Assembly (NCBI RefSeq): GCF_037975245.1
Contig: NC_092572.1
Location: 5,169,501 to 5,233,500, forward strand
Source: Apostichopus japonicus
Lineage: Eukaryota; Echinodermata; Holothuroidea; Aspidochirotida; Stichopodidae
Length of the DNA: 64,000 nucleotides
Reading direction: 5' to 3'
A program made the translations under genes and the position numbers. The first letter of the stretch is position 1, and the number at the start of each line of letters is the position of its first letter. Below the pieces are notes generated by a model, which searched no databases, had not been told where the DNA came from, and was given only the letters and a program-made list of their open reading frames with translations. Below are positions 60,801 to 64,000 of the stretch, in pieces.

Positions 60801-61159
60801 GTAGGCTAAGTATGTGTCGCTTAAAATTTAAAAGGCTGAATCTATCATAAAACTATGTAGGAAAAATCACTTTTATGCTTCCCGGGCCCAGAATGTTTGG
60901 TCGTATTTGACGTATGGACCAACAATTTGCAGACGGCACTAAACCATATGCTCAAAACACACGTGTCGTGTGCAGCGTGGTCTTTGTTTAGGGAATGCCT
61001 GAAATCAATTGTCTTTTCCCAGTTACTAATCCTACAGACAAGGCTCCTCCATGAAAATATTCTTTTCCGACAAAATAATGAAATCAAATTTGTCTTTTTT
61101 TTACCTGAAATAGTGAAAAATATCGAAAATAACACCAACTTGTCCGTCATAACCGCCAT
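23017..61159 (-). CDS. MAM/LDL-receptor class A type I membrane protein, 25 coding exons, 1088 aa
   Basis: Exons in transcript order: 61105-61159, 60233-60361, 53479-53616, 52317-52579, 48128-48215, 46379-46510, 44753-44896, 42208-42308, 41393-41557, 39787-39886, 38300-38455, 37927-38015, 36970-37137, 36664-36793, 36067-36183, 35004-35138, 34461-34726, 32879-33071, 32091-32228, 30577-30674, 29051-29203, 28393-28516, 27324-27417, 23932-23968, 23017-23070. Every junction has AG/GT borders and the phases chain without a break; the lengths sum to 3267 nt. Architecture: signal peptide (1-18), LDLa1 (19-61), MAM1 (62-224), LDLa2 (225-268), MAM2 (269-438), MAM3 (439-619), LDLa3 (620-658), MAM4 (659-818), LDLa4 (819-856), MAM5 (857-1012), short stalk, helix (1028-1049), cytosolic tail. 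MAM domains mediate adhesion or oligomerisation and LDLa modules bind calcium and ligands. The layout and size resemble the apical endosomal glycoprotein MAMDC4 and, more loosely, MALRD1; orthology is not proven. Expected at the plasma membrane or apical endosomes. Confidence 0.9.
24060..24166. repeat. (TA)n microsatellite in intron 24
   Basis: About 100 bp of alternating TA interrupted by TATGTA and TGTGTA/ACACA steps. The (TA)n reads as IYIYIY in chance frames. Confidence 0.95.
24540..25020. repeat. Diverged tandem units with TTTGACCTCTGTTGACCTC words
   Basis: Three to four loose units of about 150-180 bp, each with TTTGACCTCTGTTGA near the start and a TACTCACT or TTCACTCA element later. 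TGACCTTTGACCT (24718-24730) is an exact direct repeat of the nuclear-receptor half-site with one-base spacing (DR1). Related words occur near 59200-59345 and 63045-63060, so this is a dispersed repeat rather than a dedicated enhancer. Confidence 0.6.
25030..27235. repeat. 71-bp minisatellite, about 31 copies, in intron 23
   Basis: The unit runs AAGGGTTCTCGTACTCAATG...ACCTTTCAAGCAAATAAAAACT with a period of exactly 71 (for example 25100, 25171, 25242). Variable sites (CGCACC, CACACC or CGTACC; AAATA or AACTA; GTAAATG or GTACATG) are linked: CGTACC goes with AACTA in the early copies. Read in the sense of the host gene, nearly every unit contains AATGTAAGTCATTT with a perfect GTAAGT donor hexamer. 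Confidence 0.97.
27324..27417 (-). CDS. Transmembrane exon (23)
   Basis: Encodes [20 protein letters not shown] then LF and a KKRR stop-transfer cluster, giving a type I orientation with about 39 residues in the cytosol. Enters in phase 1 and leaves in phase 2 (donor gtgagta), the only phase-2 junction in the gene. Confidence 0.93.
27590..28050. repeat. Purine-rich irregular minisatellite in intron 22
   Basis: Runs of AGGAGAGGGCATCCTTAGG-like words of 17-24 bp. A larger period of about 100 bp (CTGTAGGAGAAGGTATCCTAAGGAG recurring) is visible. In gene sense it is a long CCTCTCC-rich pyrimidine stretch. Confidence 0.85.
28393..32228 (-). CDS. MAM5 exons 19-22
   Basis: Exon 19 (32091-32228) opens with [14 protein letters not shown]; exon 20 (30577-30674) has [13 protein letters not shown] and ends GGTCQ; exon 21 (29051-29203) has LRFSYFVQ and [10 protein letters not shown]; exon 22 (28393-28516) ends the domain at [14 protein letters not shown] and adds a short stalk. 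The four canonical MAM cysteines are present. The usual AIDDI-like motif is replaced by VGFDSSSF. Introns 19 and 20 hold large tandem arrays. Confidence 0.9.
29232..30300. repeat. 38-bp minisatellite, about 28 copies, in intron 20
   Basis: Unit GTCACCACCCAACGTAGAAT + GCCTGGATGCGCTAATTA. A 7-bp insertion (ACCCAAC doubled) occurs in two copies 349 bp apart (about 29631 and 29980), marking a nine-unit block that was duplicated. The array ends about 30 bp from exon 21. Confidence 0.97.
31200..31540. repeat. Two-copy tandem duplication, about 176 bp, intron 19
   Basis: TGTATGTGT-CTCACCAT...GTTCCTTTTCTTGATAGGTT...ATAATCACATATTCATGAG occurs twice (31255 and 31431). The CACATATTCAT words continue into the next array. 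Confidence 0.85.
31600..32110. repeat. About-135-bp tandem repeat carrying copies of the exon 19 end and donor
   Basis: TTACCGTTACCATTAGGAAT starts at 31681, 31816, 31954 and, in the real exon, 32087 (spacings 135, 138, 133). Each downstream copy preserves the last 20 nt of exon 19 in antisense and a donor (GTAAAT, GTAAGT, GTAAGT) beside a G-run. Sequence diverges from the exon just past those 20 nt. Confidence 0.93.
32879..33071 (-). CDS. Exon 18: end of MAM4 fused to LDLa4
   Basis: Encodes [12 protein letters not shown], closing MAM4, then [16 protein letters not shown] and [17 protein letters not shown]. All other LDLa modules have their own exon; here the intron between the domains is absent. 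LDLa4 has seven cysteines because of the DCC pair, leaving one unpaired. The calcium-binding DGSDE core is intact. Confidence 0.92.
33191..33659. mobile_element. Possible hAT-type nonautonomous element in intron 17
   Basis: The left end CAGGCATGAATCCAGAGGG and right end CATGGATCTGCCCCTG are loosely inverted and flank G-run and C-run segments. Similar end motifs occur near 31085-31100 and 22560-22790. No target duplication was found, so the borders are tentative. Confidence 0.4.
34461..35138 (-). CDS. MAM4 exons 16 and 17
   Basis: Exon 16 (35004-35138) carries [20 protein letters not shown]. Exon 17 (34461-34726) carries [33 protein letters not shown] and [11 protein letters not shown], and ends STAQ, joining ILLTAQ of exon 18. 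These are the standard MAM strands; the acceptor of exon 17 (ttgtag|GTCTG) was chosen because it keeps both frame and motif. Confidence 0.92.
34903..34937. repeat. (ATT)n microsatellite
   Basis: Short TTATTATTATTA run in intron 16. Confidence 0.85.
36067..36183 (-). CDS. LDLa3 exon (15)
   Basis: Encodes [17 protein letters not shown] and [16 protein letters not shown]: six cysteines in order with an intact D-x-x-x-D-x-x-DE calcium site. Symmetric 1-1 phase exon. Confidence 0.94.
36664..38455 (-). CDS. MAM3 exons 11-14
   Basis: Exons 38300-38455 ([17 protein letters not shown]), 37927-38015 ([14 protein letters not shown]), 36970-37137 ([18 protein letters not shown]) and 36664-36793 ([23 protein letters not shown]). 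It follows MAM2 directly with no LDLa between them, unlike the other junctions. Confidence 0.93.
38615..38777 (+). mobile_element. CAGG-MITE copy 2 (163 bp)
   Basis: Begins CAGGGATGAGC; the right end is diverged (GCAAGTGCCTA). Perfect 6-bp duplication TTACTG at 38609-38614 and 38778-38783. Lies in intron 10. Confidence 0.88.
39356..39716. mobile_element. TTAA-flanked MITE, copy 1
   Basis: TTAA at 39356-39359 and 39713-39716 flank ends AGGGTGTGAAGACTCGC and the inverse of AGGCATTGAAGACTCGC. The interior (about 353 bp) has no coding capacity. TTAA targets suggest piggyBac or Kolobok relatives. A second copy, inverted, is at 50749-51118. Confidence 0.88.
39787..44896 (-). CDS. MAM2 exons 7-10
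   Basis: Exons 44753-44896 ([20 protein letters not shown]), 42208-42308 ([14 protein letters not shown]), 41393-41557 ([20 protein letters not shown]) and 39787-39886 ([15 protein letters not shown]). The acceptor of exon 9 (aacaaag|ATGACC) has a weak pyrimidine tract but is fixed by frame and motif. Confidence 0.92.
40560..40885 (-). mobile_element. tRNA-derived SINE, family C
   Basis: Minus-strand head GTGGCTGAGTGGATAAAGGC (A box) and GGTTGGATTCCC (degenerate B box) near 40790-40870. A unique body follows, then an ATT-rich tail near 40565-40580. It is not a working tRNA: no cloverleaf and a mutated B box. Confidence 0.65.
41100..41263 (+). mobile_element. CAGG-MITE copy 3 (164 bp)
   Basis: Ends CAGGGATGAGC and GCTCATGCCAG. 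Flanks ACAAGC (41094-41099) and ACGAGC (41264-41269) match at five of six bases. Lies 130 bp from exon 9, in intron 9. Confidence 0.88.
41798..41930. repeat. Pyrimidine-rich CCTACCTAT simple repeat
   Basis: Degenerate CCTACCTATCCTA units on the plus strand, intron 8. Confidence 0.8.
42370..44166. repeat. 41-bp minisatellite, about 44 copies, in intron 7
   Basis: Unit CAGCCAACCTGCATAGGATA + TTATCTTTTCTGCACATACTG. A seven-unit block of 287 bp is repeated (open frames ending at 42676 and 42963 begin with the same peptide), showing a higher-order step. Many units carry CTGCAG. The array ends about 60 bp from exon 8. Open frames here are repeat translations (41-residue period). Confidence 0.97.
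44563..44726 (+). mobile_element. CAGG-MITE copy 4 (164 bp)
   Basis: Ends CAGGGATGAGC and GCTCATGCCTG, a perfect inverse apart from one base. Perfect 6-bp duplication AAACAT at 44557-44562 and 44727-44732. This is the best-preserved copy. Lies in intron 7, next to exon 7. Confidence 0.92.
45059..45395 (+). mobile_element. tRNA-derived SINE, family B
   Basis: Head with A box TGGTCAAGTGGTTAAGGC and B box GGTTCGAGCC. The core TGTGTCCTTGGGCAAGGCAC is a motif shared by many invertebrate SINEs. The tail CTCTATATAAGAACTG is followed by (ATT)n. Confidence 0.85.
46214..46297 (+). mobile_element. Retroposon 3' tail
   Basis: GTAAAGCGCCTTAGAGTAAT...AAGGCGCTATAGAAATT followed by AAATAAATAAATAAAC. The hairpin-forming AAAGCGCC/GGCGCT end is common at LINE and SINE 3' termini. 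The upstream part (about 45700-46210) is AT-rich and unassigned. Confidence 0.6.
46379..46510 (-). CDS. LDLa2 exon (6)
   Basis: Encodes [19 protein letters not shown] and [18 protein letters not shown], with six cysteines and an intact calcium site. Acceptor cttaaag|TGCAGG was preferred over tgcag|GAAG because it keeps the phase left by exon 5. Confidence 0.93.
47025..48085. repeat. 45-bp minisatellite, about 23 copies, in intron 5
   Basis: Unit ATAGCTTTAATACCAGAGGC + CCACAATGACAGGTATATCAACATC. The period is a multiple of three, so a 172-codon minus frame with a 15-residue repeat arises by chance. A variant block ending CTTAGAGCTCTTTAATACC recurs 548 bp apart (47441 and 47989), with about 120 bp of identical sequence before it. 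Confidence 0.97.
48128..53616 (-). CDS. MAM1 exons 3-5
   Basis: Exons 53479-53616 ([20 protein letters not shown]), 52317-52579 ([40 protein letters not shown]) and 48128-48215 ([14 protein letters not shown]). Four MAM cysteines present. Several N-x-S/T sites. Confidence 0.92.
48402..48597 (-). mobile_element. SINE family A, 5'-truncated copy
   Basis: Matches 7541-7735 from GATCCTCCTGCAAGCAGGAA through the B-box region GAACCAGGGACC. The A-box end is missing. A TATG-repeat tail precedes it. Confidence 0.85.
48846..48916. repeat. (TA)n microsatellite
   Basis: About 70 bp of TA in intron 4. Confidence 0.95.
49490..49590 (-). mobile_element. tRNA-like SINE fragment
   Basis: Minus-strand GTGGTCGAGTGGTACGGAC and CGGGTCCGGAGTCTC look like A and B boxes of a further tRNA-derived retroposon. 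No clear tail or duplication. Confidence 0.4.
50232..50455 (+). mobile_element. SINE family A, full-length copy in plus orientation
   Basis: Starts TGGAGTGTTAGCTCAGTGGT with an A box, then the B-box region AGTTCCAGTCACTCC (mutated), and ends CTGCTTGCAGGAGGATCTAAA. Confidence 0.85.
50494..50633 (-). pseudogene. Exon-like open segment with a CxxC...H...C motif, unrecognised
   Basis: Between a good acceptor (actttcag|TGGG) and a donor (AAAAAG|gtatta) lies an open 140-nt frame encoding [19 protein letters not shown]. It is not MAM or LDLa and its phase does not fit MAM1 between exons 4 and 5. A C2H2-like finger of a transposon protein is possible; it could be a fossil fragment. Confidence 0.3.
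50749..51118. mobile_element. TTAA-flanked MITE, copy 2 (inverted)
   Basis: TTAA at 50749-50752 and 51115-51118. The sequence between is the reverse complement of 39360-39712 with moderate divergence, including the conserved middle GCATTTTGTAGCGAC. Confidence 0.88.
51767..52118. mobile_element. MITE-like element with CAGGGATGTGC ends (352 bp)
   Basis: The left end CAGGGATGTGC and right end GCACATCCCTG are exact inverses. Flanks TATGCA and AATGTA match at four of six bases. The terminal motif is close to the CAGG-MITE family, suggesting the same type of transposase. Confidence 0.7.
54060..54560. repeat. Degenerate repeat rich in TTGGGCCCAAAA words
   Basis: Many TGGGCC/GGGCCCAAA words, including an inverted pair around 54130-54165 (TTGGGGCCCAAAAAGTCCCAACC). 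Two loose copies of a segment with TAAACCAACAACT...TNGGCTACAATCTGA are seen. It is a dispersed repeat in intron 2; no borders found. Confidence 0.5.
54960..56320. other. Intron 2 non-coding sequence with simple repeats
   Basis: Includes (CA)n at about 55012-55032, C-runs near 55607-55632 and a G-run near 55774. No coding exon or defined element. Confidence 0.5.
56321..56425 (-). mobile_element. SINE family A, 3' fragment
   Basis: ATCCTCCTGCAAGCAGGAAC...TTAACGTCCATAA matches the tail half of the family A copies; the tRNA-like head is absent. Confidence 0.8.
56864..57290. mobile_element. Nonautonomous DNA transposon (about 427 bp) with GTGGCGTAG ends
   Basis: Ends CTGTGGCGTAGCCAG and CTGCCTACGCCAC are inverted, next to G-run and C-run segments. 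TTTTGTGACC flanks both sides (56854-56863 and 57291-57300), a 10-bp duplication, longer than usual for hAT. Confidence 0.75.
57330..59090 (+). mobile_element. Degenerate LINE 3' region, interrupted
   Basis: Decays of a reverse-transcriptase C-terminus: [19 protein letters not shown] (near 57425-57480), then QLPDQIRF and [13 protein letters not shown] with a stop just before the TTAA insertion at 57756. Its 3' non-coding part appears to resume at 59013, with AAGCGCTTATATAATGA near 59050. Confidence 0.6.
57756..59012. mobile_element. TTAA-type nonautonomous element, about 1.25 kb
   Basis: TTAA at 57756-57759 and 59009-59012 with inverted ends GATTGTCTGGTGG and CCACCAGACAATTCC. The interior has two tandem copies of about 280 bp (about 58025-58305 and 58306-58545), sharing AATTTCCGGTGAAATTTCTT and CGTGGTCTTTGTGTAACACA. 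The 158-codon minus frame here reads through both copies and shows no known domain. Confidence 0.8.
59091..60232. other. End of intron 2, dispersed repeat words only
   Basis: TGACCTCTCTTGACCTC words near 59200-59345 resemble the 24540-25020 repeat. A G-run lies near 60150-60162. No exon seen. Confidence 0.45.
60233..60361 (-). CDS. LDLa1 exon (2), cysteine-depleted
   Basis: Encodes [20 protein letters not shown], then [17 protein letters not shown]. Only four of the six LDLa cysteines are present: the first and third, which pair with each other in this fold, are both missing. The calcium-site residues remain. Acceptor ttgctgtag|TCTTT, 1-1 phase exon. Confidence 0.85.
61105..61159 (-). CDS. 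First coding exon: signal peptide
   Basis: ATG at 61159 in the context [25 protein letters not shown] has a positive N-region and a hydrophobic core, with cleavage plausible at the end of the exon. Donor TTTCAG|gtaaaa, phase 1. No TATA box is evident upstream (61160-61330). Confidence 0.82.
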
Positions 61160-61660
61160 GATGATCGAAAACCAAACCCTTTCTCCACAAACAAGGAAAC
61201 GAGGTGAAACTCATGCACACATGAAAATGTAACCGCGATAGCGTAGGCGACCACGCGCTAGTTTTCACAGCAGACAAAGACTACGTCACTACTGGGGCGT
61301 TCACTGTACTTATTGCTAGTCTAGTGTAACAACCATAGAAATTGCAGTATGATTGCGACATATCTTAATAACCAACCCATGAACCCACATCTGTTTACCA
61401 CGTTCCACGCGGCTCGTTTTGATAGAGGTCACAAGGTCACCAGTTCATACATAGAAGAGAGAAAAGAAAATGATTAGGCCCGCGTGCCCTAGCTGTGTGG
61501 GGAATTCCCCGCCATTTCCCCCATTCTAAAGATTGCTTAGAAAATGATGAATAACTAAGGTTATTATGGAATTATGGTTTTCAATTTAGAAAATGTAAGC
61601 TGGTGACTCGAGTTGAAAACTTATCGTTTTGCAACGCAATATTCGAAATGAAATAGCGAC
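61160..61660. other. Upstream region of the MAM/LDLa gene
   Basis: Probably holds the 5' UTR and promoter. It contains a few CG dinucleotides (GCGATAGCGTAGGCGACCACGCGC, 61220-61260), but I recognise no core element with confidence. Confidence 0.35.
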
Positions 61661-63620
61661 AAAGTTGTTACGTTTCTGCACAAGGGCGGCGGAACCGGGG
61701 GGGGGGCACAGGGGGCACGTGCCCCCCACTTTTCCTCAGGTTAAAAATGTGCCCTTTTTCTACATAAAAATTGAGGTGTCTCAAATTAGCAAGAGGCCAG
61801 GGAACCAGAATGAACACTCGGGAAGGGCTGTTTCCGGCCATCTGAGGGGTTTGTAAAACTCAAAATTTTCTTGTACGCTCCGCGCCAACCGATGGTGGCC
61901 AGTGGCGTCACCAGACTTTTCAGTCGGGGGGGCACCAGCATTTGATGGGGGGCACTTAGGTGGATACGGATCGCCGTCCTGGGGGAGGGGTCTAAGGGGA
62001 GGGGGTGCCCCCTCCAGGCGCGGCGGAATGGGAAAATTATTGGGGGGCTAATGTGTAGAGACTATCTAAGCGGAGCGCCAACATCGGTTGGCGCGGAGCG
62101 TAGAAGAAAATTTTGGGTTTTTCAAACCCCCAGATGGCCGGAAACGGCAATTCCCGAATGTTTTATGCTGCGAATACCTAGCCCTAAAATATGGGTCTCA
62201 AGCCTGCAATTTCTCAGAATGCACGTAAAAGTCTGTAAAAACATCGTAATTTGTATATTCGATGGTGTTTTAAGAGAGTAGCTATTACTCGTAGTGTACT
62301 CGCAAAGACGTTTTTGAGTGTAGTAAGGGAATGTTGGAGAACTGGCTGAAATGAAGCAAGTCATTGGCCTAAGATGAATTTGTGTTGCGCTTACCGGTAC
62401 TCACACTCACTGCTTCCACTTTTCACGGGGCGTGAAGACGCGGTTGGGGTGACAATTAATGTGGTCTATAGCCAGGGGACGGGCCGAGGGTCCCCCAGCA
62501 TTGAAAGTATGCATTGAAAAATGGGCAGATGCACGTTTCGGAGCCTTGGTAGATATTGGGGAGGCTTATCATGCATTTGCCCCCTCAACTTTTTCATTGG
62601 CGGGAGCCCCCAAGCCCCCCGGTTCCGCCGCCACTGCCCCCTCCCCTTTGGAAAATTTTCGCATACGGAGGATGGGCTAGATGCAAAATGCTGCCACATT
62701 TGATGCTAAATTCGATCTGAAGATATCTCCAGAAATTGCTATTTTTGAGGTAATGATTTTAACAAGGCGCAGAATTTTGCAGAGGATATGAACCACATGC
62801 TGTCGATATAATGCCTAACCCTATATCAATAGAACCTACATTTGTTGAATTAATGTGTGCATGACCCCGACTCCTTTCTTGTCCTTCTCGGTTTTCGCCC
62901 ATTATCTATTAAGATGTAACAGGTTCCAGCATCGTTATTGGCTCCTATCAGGGATCTCACCATGCAATCCAAAGTTTGATCACACATCGATTATGGCTCA
63001 GTATGCAGGTGTGAACATTCGCCATTTGTTCCTACAAGCATCTGACCTCAAATGACCTCTGCACCCCCTACACAACAGGGTTAATATATGGGACCACAAA
63101 CATAGGCAAGTATGGTGCCTGCGGACCCTCACATTCTCACATTTCATCAGCTCCTAACCTGTCAACCTCAGACCAGGGCAACATATTGCAGTACCCTCCC
63201 TTCTCACAGTCATGTAGCTCGCGAAGCGGACGTGTATATCCGCTGGTATGGCGTGAGCACTGACACATTCAATGTAAATATCGACACCTGTTGTGATGGC
63301 GCGGGTTACGACTTCGATACCCGACGTTCAAGGATAACAATTTTCATTTTTTCGCAGCTCATCTGAAGAAAATACGAATTACTGTGCTTCTTTGTCCTTA
63401 TGAAAAACCAACTCAGATGATGGGAGTTGAATATAACAAAATATATATATATTTTTTTACCAACCCAAATCTCAGATGGAGGGGGGGTGGCACTCGGGGG
63501 CACTAGGTTTTCCAGGGGGCACGTGCCCCCCTGGCCCCCCACTTGGCGACGCCACTGATGGTGGCGCTCCGCTCAGATAGTCGTGCATACAACTTTGCAA
63601 ATCCTGGCTACGCCCCTGAC
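61661..63620. mobile_element. Transposon-derived repeat hosting the hAT element
   Basis: The left piece (61684-61899) starts near GGCGGCGGAACCGG and ends CTCCGCGCCAACCGATGGTGGC. The right piece resumes at 63558 with ATGGTGGCGCTCCGCTCAG and ends near CTGGCTACGCCCCTG. A related, inverted copy of this junction lies at about 62040-62160 inside the hAT element. Confidence 0.6.
61900..63557. mobile_element. hAT-like nonautonomous element, about 1.66 kb
   Basis: Ends CAGTGGCGTCACCAG and GGCGACGCCACTG are inverted. ATGGTGGC lies directly outside both (61892-61899 and 63558-63565), a perfect 8-bp duplication. No transposase frame is recognised; the interior is made of other repeats, including an inverted relative of its own target. 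Confidence 0.88.
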
Positions 63621-64000
63621 TTGTAATGAATTTCTGTGGGTCAAACTCAAAGCTATTTCGAATGGAAAAAATTGTTAAGATATTAACAAGAAATAAACTC
63701 TAATTCAGAAGATTCCTACATTAGCAACTAGCATGATTTCATCTCATTTTGTCTCAAAAGAAAACTTGTTCCTTGTTTCCCAATTTGCACATTGGATATT
63801 GCAGTGCTAGTATGCATATTTTCCTTGAGGGGGGGGGGGGGGGGCGTTGATGGAGTGATGTGTATACGCAAATAAGATAATACAATAAGAGTTATAAAGG
63901 GTACTAAATATAAGGCTGCATCAGTCTAATCGAATTTCTGCAAAGTGCCCTTTGATGTCGGTGCCCCCCCCCCCCCCCCAGATTAAAAGTGCTTCCGCCG
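63621..64000. other. Repeat-rich end of the window
   Basis: A G-run at about 63829-63844 and a C-run at 63965-63979 flank AT-rich sequence. The window ends in GTGCTTCCGCCG, the inverse of a CGGCGGAA-type transposon end, so an element is probably cut by the border. Confidence 0.4.

Overview
This is a eukaryotic window with no prokaryotic layout: spliced genes, GT-AG introns, tRNA-derived SINEs, LINE tails, DNA transposons and LTR elements. The mixture (a BEL/Pao element, MITEs, large intronic minisatellites, a MAM/LDLa membrane protein and a deuterostome-like PCBD protein) suggests a marine invertebrate deuterostome. An echinoderm is my best guess, but nothing in the window proves it.

Left part (1-11.6 kb). 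A LINE 3' tail (about 1.15-1.7 kb) is followed by a compact promoter (2687-2891: CRE, inverted CCAAT, two E2F-like sites, TATA, strong splice donor), with a possible minus-strand exon at 2123-2290. Next come a four-copy tandem repeat (3233-3850), a palindromic MITE (4224-4437) and another possible minus-strand exon (5926-6150). The complete three-exon gene for pterin-4a-carbinolamine dehydratase (PCBD1 type, 106 aa) lies at 6434-8232 on the plus strand. Its second intron holds a SINE and a broken duplicate of the last exon's start.

Nested LTR elements (11.8-19.4 kb). A 980-bp solo LTR with a CATGT target duplication was split by a very young, apparently complete BEL/Pao retrotransposon on the minus strand. 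It has 697-bp LTRs with one visible mismatch, a CAAAC target duplication and one open 1709-codon gag-pol frame.

Right part (20.4-61.2 kb). One minus-strand gene fills this part. I could chain 25 exons with consistent GT-AG sites and reading phases into a 1088-aa type I membrane protein: signal peptide, LDLa, MAM, LDLa, MAM, MAM, LDLa, MAM, LDLa, MAM, transmembrane helix, acidic tail. It resembles the apical endosomal glycoprotein (MAMDC4)/MALRD1 class. All boundaries between extracellular modules use phase-1 introns. The introns carry an unusual set of private minisatellites: a 71-bp unit (about 31 copies), a 38-bp unit (about 28), a 41-bp unit (about 44), a 45-bp unit (about 23), a purine-rich about-20-bp family, and about-135-bp units that each copy the end of an exon with its splice donor.

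Mobile elements with ends I could define: a 154-164-bp MITE family (four copies) with CAGGNATGAGC ends and 6-bp target duplications; a TTAA-flanked MITE pair; a 1.25-kb TTAA element inside a LINE; a 1.66-kb hAT-like element with an 8-bp duplication, whose empty site is visible in a related repeat inside it; and at least three tRNA-derived SINE families. The last 2.8 kb, upstream of the membrane-protein gene, is nearly all nested transposon sequence.
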